From Lunatimonas sp. (GTDB lineage: Bacteria > Bacteroidota > Bacteroidia > Cytophagales > Cyclobacteriaceae): DNA of 64,000 nucleotides. Every line of letters begins with the position of its first letter. The first letter of the stretch is position 1. The stretch covers positions 43,065 to 107,064 of the forward strand of contig NZ_JAFIEU010000040.1 of assembly GCF_020832325.1 (NCBI RefSeq), given 5' to 3'. The notes below the pieces were generated by a model. The model did not search any database. It was not told the origin of the DNA and saw only the letters and a program-made list of their open reading frames with translations. The position numbers were made by a program, and so were the translations under genes. Positions 39,754 to 51,437 of this stretch are shown piece after piece.

Positions 39754-40632
39754 ATGGATAATTTAACCCACGACGAAAGAGACCCGAACCCCTGGCTGGC
39801 CCTCTACCTCGACGATAGTATTCCGATTAACGCCACCACAAAGAGAGCCCTGATGCGGGACAATTCCTCCAAATCGGTGCGGTACCTGCTTCCCATCATA
39901 GAAGTTTGGTCCAAAGTCACCATGTTTTTTATCCATGTGTTCAAATATTTTGTGCCCCGTGGATTGAACTCCTCCCGTGTACTGCACCGGATTCTGGCAT
40001 GGGGCTTGAAGAACTTTGTGAGTCCAGATGCCAATTTGCTTATTTTTAGGCACTTCCATGTGGGCACCGAGATCCTACAGTTTATCGCGGGAAATGTGCC
40101 TGGGGTATCCTTGGCAGGAAATCCCCTCAAACCGAAAGATTTTGATAGCATCAAGGAGGATCTGTTTTTGAAGCACGATTTAAATCTCTATAATTTTGTC
40201 ATCAACCTAAACAGGCAATTAAAGGAAAGGGGGCTAACGATCCGCCCCCCGGAAAAATTAAACCTAAGCATGATCACCGAGGACCAGTTTGACCACATCG
40301 AATTTCCAAACCGATGGACCAACGTCTTGGATCTGCGTTCGGCTATAGAGTTGTTTACGCCATTTTACCAGCTTTTTCTGACGGCCAATGACTTCGTGCG
40401 TGCTTCCAATTCCCTGCAATTGGATGAAACCATCGCTATTTATACGTCCCAGATACTGGGAACACCCGCCCACTTGGGGTTGGTAAACAACAAGCACCCT
40501 ATGGTGCCGGAAACAACCTATAGCGCGGCCTATCGATTGGTATTACATGGCCTGGCTGCCGAAACACTGCATGAAATTCTCGTTAAAATGAAGCTGAGCA
40601 AACTGAGTGACGGAATCATTACGCCACATTAA
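39754..40632 (+). CDS. Hypothetical protein, mostly alpha-helical, third gene of the KASIII-HDO cassette
   Basis: 292-aa ORF 19 nt after the fusion gene, same strand; no recognised family; LLIFRHFHVGTEILQFIAGN is the most motif-like segment. Confidence 0.85.
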   Translation: MDNLTHDERDPNPWLALYLDDSIPINATTKRALMRDNSSKSVRYLLPIIEVWSKVTMFFIHVFKYFVPRGLNSSRVLHRILAWGLKNFVSPDANLLIFRHFHVGTEILQFIAGNVPGVSLAGNPLKPKDFDSIKEDLFLKHDLNLYNFVINLNRQLKERGLTIRPPEKLNLSMITEDQFDHIEFPNRWTNVLDLRSAIELFTPFYQLFLTANDFVRASNSLQLDETIAIYTSQILGTPAHLGLVNNKHPMVPETTYSAAYRLVLHGLAAETLHEILVKMKLSKLSDGIITPH

Positions 40633-41426
40633 TCGGCGTTGGGAACCCTACCCTCACCGAAATGCCTGGTCTTAAAGAGTTCAAGGGTATAGTCAAGAAG
40701 CGCACCATCACCGAAAGCCCCGTGGCCCGGCACCACTACCTTGACTTCCGGAAATCTCTTTTTGATCCGCTCCACGGTGTGAGACCACGCGAATACATTG
40801 GCGTCTCCTAGAAATCCTTTTTGTGCGCCGAGCTCCTTAACCAGGCAGCCTCCAAACAAAATATCCTCACTAGAAAAATATACCACCACGTTGTCCGCCG
40901 TGTGCCCCTCCCCATAATGCGTAGCCAGAATGGTTTTATCCCCCACTTTGAGTAAAAGTGAATCCGCAAAACCATGCTGGGGCAGGGCAAAGTTGTTTTC
41001 CGCAGCAAACTGTATCGTTTGGTGGGAAGCATAGGAAGGAATCCCCCAACTTTCAAACACCGGCAGTCCTCCCAAGCAATCCTTGTGAAAATGGGTAGGA
41101 ACTACTCCTTTTACCTGAAAATCTGCGCTGTTTTGCAGCCATTCGATGAGTGCTTCCGAGCTTATGTCGTCTGTTGGCGTATCAAAGACGTAAGCCTCCC
41201 CTCCTCCCGTAAGTACGAGACCGTTGCAGGCAACCTTTCCAAAATCATCTGTTTGTAGATAAGAGGTATGGATGTAGGCATTTTCGGAAACCTGCGTGAC
41301 CACCAGTTCCTCCGATCGAAACAATTCTTGCGGAAAAATGGCTTGATTTGATGGTGTGTTACAAGCGACCATTGTGATAGCTACGCATGTAGCCGAAATG
41401 ACAAAAAGAGAATCTCTCATCCGCAT
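40629..41426 (-). CDS. Subclass B1-like metallo-beta-lactamase (putative, lipoprotein signal)
   Basis: PTHFHKDCLGGL (HxHxD), GEGHTADNVVVYF, LFGGCLVKELGAQKGFLGDANVFAW (B1-type Cys ligand context), VVVPGHGAFGD; lipobox MVACN. Confidence 0.85.
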   Translation of the reverse strand: MRMRDSLFVISATCVAITMVACNTPSNQAIFPQELFRSEELVVTQVSENAYIHTSYLQTDDFGKVACNGLVLTGGGEAYVFDTPTDDISSEALIEWLQNSADFQVKGVVPTHFHKDCLGGLPVFESWGIPSYASHQTIQFAAENNFALPQHGFADSLLLKVGDKTILATHYGEGHTADNVVVYFSSEDILFGGCLVKELGAQKGFLGDANVFAWSHTVERIKKRFPEVKVVVPGHGAFGDGALLDYTLELFKTRHFGEGRVPNAD

Positions 41427-41654
41427 GTTATTTTTGTTGTTGAGTGGTTAAACAAGTGACTAGTTACATGGCGTAGGCTACTCAAGCATTTTTAGCGTAC
41501 TATTCCTGATAACTCCAATCAGAAATAAATATACTCAAGCAGCCGGAAATACAAAAACGAACATTCCTATGTGCTTTATACCTCCTTTTCGATTTTCCTT
41601 ACTCACTACTTTATAGGCATGGCTAACGTTCGAGATACTGATTAATGAGCGGGG

Positions 41655-41906
41655 TTAGGGTCGGTGTCCCTTGAATAAATTTCCTTCCCTAATAATTTCA
41701 TCTACCAGTTCAATAGTGTTTGAATTTCCCAAATCGTCTTGTACCTCTTTCTGCTTGATGTAATTAACTGCTTCGGAAAGCTTTCGGAGGGCTTTTACGA
41801 AGTTTGAAAAACGCTGTTCCCACCTGATATCTTTTTCATAACGTGCTTTTTTGTCTGTATCGCTTCCTGTAGCTGGAATACCTAAATCACATTCAGGTAT
41901 CCGCAT
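41655..41906 (-). pseudogene. Truncated N-terminus of a nucleotidyltransferase substrate-binding (HI0074/HepT-like) protein
   Basis: DIRWEQRFSNFVKALRKLSEAVNYIKQKE...VDEIIREG resembles the family N-terminus but ends at GNLFKGHRP* before the expected helical core; no nucleotidyltransferase partner nearby. Confidence 0.5.
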
Positions 41907-42088
41907 ATCAAGCTTTGTGGGTATCCTCTAGCTGTTCTACACCCTAAAAGAACTCCTGTACGAAAAAACGAAGATTTCAGAGTCTTTGAGTTCGTACCGT
42001 CATCGGCAAGGTTCCTATAATGCAGAGATTGGGTATTATCTTCGCTTTTAAGCTGGTATAATTGAGCGTGAAATTTGCCCAAAACAGG

Positions 42089-43786
42089 TCAATAACCCAC
42101 CGCCTGCCCATCTTTGCGCGACTCAGACGCGCCATAGTAAACCCCGTCCTTCAGCATGATGGCCTGGTACCCTCCATAGATTCCTTTGTCCATCCGGATC
42201 ACATGCCCCTTATCCATCAATTCGCTGATGGTTTCATAGGGAAATCCGGACTCGAGAAAGGTTTCGCCAAGTCCCGGCACCCTGCCTCCTCTTGCGGATG
42301 TGCCGGAATGAAAGATCCTGGGTGCATCACCGGCCTCCTGTAAGTTCATGCCAAAATCGATGAGGTTCATCACCACCTGCACATGACCGGGTACCTGCAT
42401 ATCCCCACCCATCAGCCCAAAGCTGATAAAGGGCTTACCTTCCTTGGTGATAAAGGCGGGAATGATGGTATGAAAAGGTCGCTTTCCCGCTGCATACTGA
42501 TTGATATGGCCTTCTTCCAGCACAAAGCCCGAGCCCCGGTTTTGCAGAATAAAGCCTAACCCATCTGGTACCACCCGGGAGCCTAATCCTGAAGACAAAC
42601 TCTGAATCAGCGAAACCATGTTGCCCTCCTTGTCTGCCACGGTCAGGTACACCGTGTGATCCCCTGCACTCAAACCGGGATGGTATTCCCCAGCTTTTCC
42701 AGGATGGATAAGTGCACGTCTCTTTGCCGCATACTCCTTAGACAGCAGCTCTTCTAGCGGGATATCGCCAAAATCCGGATCTCCGTAGAACTTTGCCATA
42801 TCTTCAAATGCCAATTTCTTGGCCTCCAAAAAGTGGTGCACATGCGCTACACTTCCATAGGACATCCCGGACATATCGAAACCTTCTAGGATATTGAGCA
42901 TCTGCAGGACAGAGATGCCCTGTCCATTCGGGGGCAGTTCCCACACATCGTATCCCCGGTAATTGACCGAAACGGGCTCTACCCAAACCGGCTGATTGTT
43001 CGCCAAGTCTTCCTCTGTTAAGTATCCACCCTGTTCTTTTACATAGTCAGCAATGGTTTTGGCTACCGCACCCCGGTAAAACCCATCTCTAGCCTCTCTC
43101 CCTATAATTTCTAGGGTTTTGGCGAGATCCGGGTTTTTAAGGATTTCACCCTTTCTCGGAAATCGGCCATCGGTAAAAAAGACCTTTTTGAATGAGGGGT
43201 TATCAGATCTCTGAACACCTTCTTCAACAGTCTGAAAGAAATCCGCCACTTCCGAGGTAACCGGGATACCTGCATGGGCATATGAAACAGTAGGAGCCAT
43301 CAGACGGGCAAAATCCAGTACACCAAATTTCTCGTGAAGAGCAACCCACCCGTCCACACAGCCGGGCGTGGTAATGGAAAGGGGACCGCCTCGATAGCTC
43401 CTTCCCTGATCTACTTCAGCCTTCAGCTGCGCATAGCTGAGCGATGCCGGAGATTTCCCGCTAGCATTGAGACCAAACAACTTCTGCTCCTTCGCAGACC
43501 ACACGATGGCGAAGAGGTCCCCACCGATACCGTTCATAGCCGGGTCGGCCAACCCCAAAAAGGCATTGGCAGCAATAGCTGCATCTACCGCGCTACCCCC
43601 ATCCTTCAGCACGTCCAAGGCTATCTGACTGGCTATCGGATGATTGGTAGCAGCCATCCCATTTTGAGCCAACACCTCCGACCTAGTGGCAAAGGACCTA
43701 CCGGAAAGACGGTCCTGCGAATGCAACCCAGAGAGTCCAATACAACATAAAGCAATAAGGATACAAGTTGTTTTGATCAATTTCAT
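42089..43786 (-). CDS. ggt: Gamma-glutamyltransferase
   Basis: GGSAVDAAIAANAFLGLADPAMNGIGGDLF, PPNGQGISVLQMLNIL, SAGDHTVYLTVADKEGNMVSLIQSLSSGLGSRVV (Thr nucleophile); signal peptide. Confidence 0.94.
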   Translation of the reverse strand: MKLIKTTCILIALCCIGLSGLHSQDRLSGRSFATRSEVLAQNGMAATNHPIASQIALDVLKDGGSAVDAAIAANAFLGLADPAMNGIGGDLFAIVWSAKEQKLFGLNASGKSPASLSYAQLKAEVDQGRSYRGGPLSITTPGCVDGWVALHEKFGVLDFARLMAPTVSYAHAGIPVTSEVADFFQTVEEGVQRSDNPSFKKVFFTDGRFPRKGEILKNPDLAKTLEIIGREARDGFYRGAVAKTIADYVKEQGGYLTEEDLANNQPVWVEPVSVNYRGYDVWELPPNGQGISVLQMLNILEGFDMSGMSYGSVAHVHHFLEAKKLAFEDMAKFYGDPDFGDIPLEELLSKEYAAKRRALIHPGKAGEYHPGLSAGDHTVYLTVADKEGNMVSLIQSLSSGLGSRVVPDGLGFILQNRGSGFVLEEGHINQYAAGKRPFHTIIPAFITKEGKPFISFGLMGGDMQVPGHVQVVMNLIDFGMNLQEAGDAPRIFHSGTSARGGRVPGLGETFLESGFPYETISELMDKGHVIRMDKGIYGGYQAIMLKDGVYYGASESRKDGQAVGY

Positions 43787-43861
43787 AAGCGTAAAGGCTT
43801 TATTTCAGACGAGTAACGATTCGGTTCAATCTAAGCAAAAACTGGTTGACGAGAGGCCCCA

Positions 43862-44743
43862 CTACATTCGGTTTCCTCCACCTACATGAAGCACCTGACC
43901 GGTGATCCAATCCGCCTGACTCGAAGCAAAAAAGATCACTGCATGGGCGATATCCTCTGGCTGACCGATCCGACGAAGCGGATACCCCGCCGCCAGTTCC
44001 TTCTCCACTTCCTCCGGCATCCACCCGGTCTGCACGGCACCCGGAGAAACCACATTTACAGTGATGCCGTAGAGGCCCAATTCTGTCGCTGCTGCGCGTG
44101 CATAACTCTCCATCGCAAATTTGCTTGCACCATAGGAGACGCTGGATGGATGGCATCGGGAACCATCCGTGGTAATATTCACGATACGGCCCACCTTCGC
44201 TCCGCGTGCAATATGCCTTTTGGCAAACTCCGTCATCATCAAGGCCACCGCGCGGCTATTGACCTGAAAATGGGCATCGTGCGTTGCAGCAGATACGGCC
44301 TTTAGCGCATATTCCTTTGCAAACACCAGATCCTGATCCACTACGGCCTGAGGCAAGAAGGTGTCCGGATCTGCCAGGGCGGCATTGTTTACCACTATAT
44401 CCACCCGGCCCCAACGCTCCTCCGCCAAATCAAACAGCATCGGTATCGTAGAGGGATCCGACAGGTCCGTCTCTACGGTGAGGCAATCCCCTCCCATACC
44501 CTGTATCTCCTTAGCTACCCAATCGCCGGTTTTTCCGATTTCCCCGCAATAAAACGCTTTCCCGGGAGCAGTAGCCTGCACCACGGTCTCTCGGGTCTCT
44601 CCAAAAAACTCCGGGCTCTGACGCAAATACGTAACCAATACCTTCGCTCCCTCTCGGGCAAATGCCAATGCGATCGCAGCCCCGATCCCGTGATTCGCTC
44701 CCGTCACGATTACCGTTTTTCCCTGAAGCCCTGTGTCTACCAT
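43862..44743 (-). CDS. SDR-family oxidoreductase
   Basis: VTGANHGIGAAIA (TGxxxGIG), VNNAAL, SVSYGASKFAMESYARAAATELGLYGITVNVVSPGAV (YxxxK). Confidence 0.93.
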   Translation of the reverse strand: MVDTGLQGKTVIVTGANHGIGAAIALAFAREGAKVLVTYLRQSPEFFGETRETVVQATAPGKAFYCGEIGKTGDWVAKEIQGMGGDCLTVETDLSDPSTIPMLFDLAEERWGRVDIVVNNAALADPDTFLPQAVVDQDLVFAKEYALKAVSAATHDAHFQVNSRAVALMMTEFAKRHIARGAKVGRIVNITTDGSRCHPSSVSYGASKFAMESYARAAATELGLYGITVNVVSPGAVQTGWMPEEVEKELAAGYPLRRIGQPEDIAHAVIFFASSQADWITGQVLHVGGGNRM

Positions 44744-44968
44744 AATTCGGAAATCTTGCCCCTTACCTACTGTCCCAACTTTAAAGAGAAAGTTTCAATT
44801 TTTCGTAAGACACCGTAAGACTGGTAAGTTACTACTTTTTGAAATTTTTCGAAGGGATAAAGCGGAAATTCGAACACCCAACCAATGTCCTGAAATGATC
44901 GACTGGTTAAATGACCCCCGGAACAAATCCAAAAAAAACTGGGCGTTATATTGGCAAGGTGAAAACGA

Positions 44969-46009
44969 TCACCTCCAAGAAGCCATATCTATCACAAAGC
45001 GGTATTTCACGTCGCTTTTGAGCATTCGCTCGTAGGCGGTATTGATGTCCTGCATACGGATCAGCTCGATGTCTGATACGATGTTATGCTTGCCGCAGAA
45101 GTCAAGCATCTCCTGGGTTTCCGCGATGCCGCCGATCACAGATCCCGCTACGGACTTTCGCCCCATTACCATCGGAACTGAATTAAGCATGGGATCCAGT
45201 TTGCCCAAATAGCCTACTAGAACCAGCGTTCCGTTGATCTTCAAGGCACCCACATAGGGATTGATGTCATGGACGTAGGGTACCGTATCAATGATCAGAT
45301 CGAATTTGCCTTTTACGGATTTCATCTGTGCAGCGTCTGTGGAAATAATTACTTCATCAGCGCCTAATTGGTGGGCATCCTCTATTTTCCCCTCAGATCG
45401 GGAAAAGAGGGTGACCGATGCACCCAATCCTTTGGCGAGTTTGATAGCCATATGTCCCAATCCTCCCAATCCAATAACGGCCACACGACTCCCTTCCTGT
45501 ACCTTCCAATGTCGAAGTGGGGACCAGGTCGTGATTCCGGCGCAAAGCAACGGTGCAACGGCAGCGGGGTCAAGATTAGAAGGTACCCGTAGGACAAAAT
45601 GCTCATCGACCACGATCCTTTCTGCATACCCGCCATAGGTGGGAGTGCTCAGGTACTGGTCCTTGCTGTTGTAGGTACCGGTGAAGCCATTTAAGCAAAA
45701 TTGCTCCAAATCCTGTTGGCAGCTACCACAAGTTCTACAGCTATCTACCATGCAGCCCACGCCTACCGTATCGCCTACCCTGAATTTGCTCACAGCACTA
45801 CCTACCTGCGTCACTTTGCCGACGATTTCGTGACCGGGAACGGCCGGATAGATGGTACCTCCCCAGTCATTGCGCACGGTGTGGAGATCCGAATGGCAGA
45901 CCCCGCAGTAGAGGATATCAATTTCTACATCGGATGGTTGCGGTGTTCTCCTGTGAATGGTTAGCTGTTTTAGCGGGGCATCTGACGATGCTGCCCCAAA
46001 AGCGTTCAC
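44969..46009 (-). CDS. Zinc-dependent NAD(P)-dependent alcohol dehydrogenase (YahK/CAD-like)
   Basis: CGVCHSDLHTVRNDWG, PGHEIVGKVTQVG, CGSCQQDLEQFC structural zinc, AVIGLGGLGHMAIKLAKGLGA. Confidence 0.94.
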   Translation of the reverse strand: MNAFGAASSDAPLKQLTIHRRTPQPSDVEIDILYCGVCHSDLHTVRNDWGGTIYPAVPGHEIVGKVTQVGSAVSKFRVGDTVGVGCMVDSCRTCGSCQQDLEQFCLNGFTGTYNSKDQYLSTPTYGGYAERIVVDEHFVLRVPSNLDPAAVAPLLCAGITTWSPLRHWKVQEGSRVAVIGLGGLGHMAIKLAKGLGASVTLFSRSEGKIEDAHQLGADEVIISTDAAQMKSVKGKFDLIIDTVPYVHDINPYVGALKINGTLVLVGYLGKLDPMLNSVPMVMGRKSVAGSVIGGIAETQEMLDFCGKHNIVSDIELIRMQDINTAYERMLKSDVKYRFVIDMASWR

Positions 46010-46134
46010 TGCATGGGTTTCATTGGGTAGGTTTGTTTGGTTTTCGCGATGAAGTTACCTAGTTTATTAAAAAGAGGCGGGAATTTCGCAAAAAGATTTA
46101 GTGGCACGGACCAAAATATGGTCAGCTTAGCTGT

Positions 46135-46569
46135 CTAAAGAATCCTGGATTCGGAATACAAATCGTAAGCAGCCACCATGCTTCTTTGATCTGGGGAAGC
46201 ACCGAAACGGGCAAACTGATTCATTTCAGACCTTGATTGCGTATACACGGGCAGATAGCAACCATCGAGTTCATCCCAAATGACAAGTATATATGCATAG
46301 GGAATCGGGCTGCGACGCCCCTGCTCCAACCAACGTTCAAACAGTGACTCTTCTAAAGGTTTCGGGTAATCTGGGCTATCAAACATAGATTGAATACCGG
46401 ATGGTGAAATTAGAAATATGCTAGCCGACTTAATTTTCGGGCATCTGTCGTCAACGCGCACAAACCAAGCCTTACAGACACGATCAATCGCAACACGCCT
46501 ACTGCGCTGAACTTCTATGGCAAACATACGGTAAAAAGAAGTAATTTTTTCTTTCCCTAGATTCTTCAT
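46135..46569 (-). CDS. Hypothetical protein
   Basis: 144-aa ORF in an otherwise empty region; no recognised motif. Confidence 0.5.
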   Translation of the reverse strand: MKNLGKEKITSFYRMFAIEVQRSRRVAIDRVCKAWFVRVDDRCPKIKSASIFLISPSGIQSMFDSPDYPKPLEESLFERWLEQGRRSPIPYAYILVIWDELDGCYLPVYTQSRSEMNQFARFGASPDQRSMVAAYDLYSESRIL

Positions 46570-46694
46570 TTTTTACTCAATTCCTGGGCCGACGTATCCT
46601 TCTGGATATTCGTGGTTTATGCAAGCCACTGCCCCGTGTTATTAATTCTGTCAATTTTCGATAGAAAAATTCAATTGCAAAGAATATTTAATAG

Positions 46695-49004
<2,310 letters not shown>

Positions 49005-49026
49005 AAGGATTACTTACTACCACAAT

Positions 49027-49055
49027 AAGGGCTGCCCGCAAGGGTGGCCTTTTTT
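49027..49055 (+). terminator. Rho-independent terminator of katG
   Basis: aagggctgcccgcaagggtggccttttttatg hairpin plus T-run 23 nt after the stop. Confidence 0.75.
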
Positions 49056-49130
49056 ATGGAAAATACTGTCGGTTTTACCGGTAAATTCAACCGCTCTGTT
49101 TATATTTCTGCTTCATTCAACGTAACACGT

Positions 49131-50159
49131 ATGACGTCTCGTAGAACATTTCTGGTAAAATCCGCGCTGGGAGCCACTGGATTGGCACTAGCACCTACCT
49201 GGCTGCAAAGTGCACCCGCCATCATCTCCCATTACAACAAACCCAATTCCCGTATCAATGGGGTACAGATAGGTTGCATCACCTATTCCTATCGGTCCAT
49301 GCCAGACCAAAGTTCGGAAGCGACGCTCAAGTATGTCACCGAATCAGGCATCAGTGCCATAGAGCTGATGGGTGGCCCGGCGGAGTCCTTTGCCGGTTTG
49401 CCAGCATCTTCGATAGACCGCATGCGTATGGGGCAACTGGGTGGGAAGCAGCGGCGGGGCGAGACATTGACGGCGGACGAGACCAAGGAACTCCAGGAAA
49501 TGCAACAGGAAGCCGAAGCCTATGCGAAGGTGGTAGCCGAGTGGAGGGAAAAGGTAGATTTCCGCAAATTTGAGCAGTTGCGCAAACTGTACAAGGATGC
49601 TGGTGTCAGTATCTATGCGTTTAAGCCAAGTGCTTTTGGGCAGAATAATTCAGATGCGGACATTGCCTATGGAATGAAGGCAGCCAAAGCCCTAGGTGCA
49701 TCCCATGTTACCTTGGAGCATCCTTCAAATGATGCCCATACACAGCGGTTGGGTAGATTGGGCGAGCAATATAAAATGTCCGTGGGATATCACGGCCACG
49801 AGCAGCAGACGTTTACGTTTTGGGACACGGCATTGGCGCAAAGTGCGCGAAACGGGCTGAATTTTGACGTCGGCCATTACGTGGCAGCTGGGCATACCGA
49901 TATGATGGAGCTAATCGCCAAGCACCACAAGCGCATCTACAGCATGCACATCAAAGACCGTCAGACACCCGCCAACGGAAAGGGAAATCTGGCTTGGGGC
50001 GAAGGAGACACTCCCCTACCTGCAATTTTCCAGGCCATGCGGGCCAATAAGTACAGGTTTCCGGCTTCCATAGAGCTGGAATACCAGGTTCCCGAAGGGT
50101 CGGATGCTGTTAAAGAGGTACAGCGGTGTTTGGAGTTTTGTAGGAAAGTGATAGTCTGA
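49131..50159 (+). CDS. Sugar phosphate isomerase/epimerase with Tat-like signal
   Basis: MTSRRTFLVKSALGATGLALAP (RR-x-F); GVQIGCITYSYR, LNFDVGHYVAAGH, RIYSMHIKDRQT, PASIELEYQVPEG. Confidence 0.88.
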   Translation: MTSRRTFLVKSALGATGLALAPTWLQSAPAIISHYNKPNSRINGVQIGCITYSYRSMPDQSSEATLKYVTESGISAIELMGGPAESFAGLPASSIDRMRMGQLGGKQRRGETLTADETKELQEMQQEAEAYAKVVAEWREKVDFRKFEQLRKLYKDAGVSIYAFKPSAFGQNNSDADIAYGMKAAKALGASHVTLEHPSNDAHTQRLGRLGEQYKMSVGYHGHEQQTFTFWDTALAQSARNGLNFDVGHYVAAGHTDMMELIAKHHKRIYSMHIKDRQTPANGKGNLAWGEGDTPLPAIFQAMRANKYRFPASIELEYQVPEGSDAVKEVQRCLEFCRKVIV

Positions 50160-50203
50160 TTTTTACGCTGTATATTCCAAATACCATTGCTGTATCCTAA
50201 CGG

Positions 50204-50246
50204 AAAAAGTCTCCCTGTAGCTTTGAAGACACAGGGCGACTTTTTT
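50204..50246. terminator. Bidirectional terminator between convergent genes
   Basis: aaaaagtctccctgtagctttgaagacacagggcgactttttt: stem flanked by A-run and T-run. Confidence 0.75.
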
Positions 50247-50261
50247 GCGTGAGAAGATGAA

Positions 50262-51017
50262 TCAATAGTATTCATACGTAATCCTGCCCTGTAGCACAAA
50301 TCCAAAATTTGGATCGTAATATCTACTCTCCACCAGTCGGTTTTGCTCATCATAATCAAACTCCTCGATATTTCCCTCGCCACTTTCCGGGATGCTGTCA
50401 CCCCGGATGACAAAGTATTCCTTTGCGATCAGGCGGTTTTTGTCATCGTAGCGGTATAGGTGTCCAATGGAAAGGTCGCTGTTGTTGTATTGTATCCTTA
50501 TGGTGGCTATCCTGCCGTTGTCCAGATAGGTATATACCTCACGCTCCCCGTTAGGCATTTCTCTATTTACCAACCTGTTGTTATCGTCGAAATGGTTTCG
50601 GTATACCCATCTCTCGGTACCATCCGCTAGGTGAGCACGGAGTTCTATTGGCCGGTTTTGGGGGTCAAAGACCCGTTCGTAGGCAAGATTGAAAACTCGT
50701 TGGTCACCGGTAATGTTATACCTCCTCTCCCAATGAAGACTGTCCAGTTCATTGTAAACATAGTATGTTGCTATTGTTCGTCCCAAAAGTTCATTATTCA
50801 GTATTGTTTTAGCCTTAGCACCTTCCGAATCATACAGGTGCTCCGCAACACTTAAATATTCATGGGCATTTCTATGGCTGTATGTGAAAGCCAATTTGCC
50901 TGAGGGTCTGAAGAACTCTGTATTTTCGATTTCCTGAATTGGTTGTTCATCCTCAGAAACACATCCAAATTGGAAAATAACGAGAATGGTAAGAGATAGG
51001 AGAATAAATTTTTTCAT
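50262..51017 (-). CDS. Hypothetical lipoprotein with YD/RHS-like repeats
   Basis: Lipobox IFQFGC; repeated YRYDDKNRLIAKEY / FDYDEQNRLVESRYYD / HFDDNNRLVNREMPNG. Confidence 0.75.
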   Translation of the reverse strand: MKKFILLSLTILVIFQFGCVSEDEQPIQEIENTEFFRPSGKLAFTYSHRNAHEYLSVAEHLYDSEGAKAKTILNNELLGRTIATYYVYNELDSLHWERRYNITGDQRVFNLAYERVFDPQNRPIELRAHLADGTERWVYRNHFDDNNRLVNREMPNGEREVYTYLDNGRIATIRIQYNNSDLSIGHLYRYDDKNRLIAKEYFVIRGDSIPESGEGNIEEFDYDEQNRLVESRYYDPNFGFVLQGRITYEYY

Positions 51018-51437
51018 TTTATTCTTGGATAATTAGTTGATAGCCGGTAAATTAACAAATAAAAATTAAAATAAAAAATGGTATGAAAAAATGTGTACTG
51101 CTAATTAATTTTTCTTTGGCACGGTGGAATTGTTTAAATAGTATAAAGGTAGGATGGTATGCAGTTCGTAAGGGGTCTTAGAAAATACCTATGGGATTCG
51201 CTTTCGCTGCACCCCTAGTATGGGAAGATTGACTTTTTTCGTTTTTGACTAAAAGTATCAAAATAATTTTTGACACACTGTTTCCAGAGGGTATACCGTA
51301 CTAGATAGGAATGTGTTTAATGTGATTGAAAGAAAAAAAATAAAAGTTTCCTTTGAAAAATGTAGCATTTTTAGACTAAATCACGTCATCTATTTATCTA
51401 TTGCATAAATCATATCAATGTATAACCCAATTAATCT

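Noticed and set aside
44733-45035. 100-aa plus-strand ORF between the SDR and ADH genes
   Set aside because: Overlaps both neighbouring minus-strand genes at its ends; the middle is unexplained but there is no RBS or family evidence.
49044-49130. Upstream extension of the Tat isomerase ORF
   Set aside because: It begins inside the katG terminator hairpin; the ATG at 49131 with an RR motif is far more plausible.
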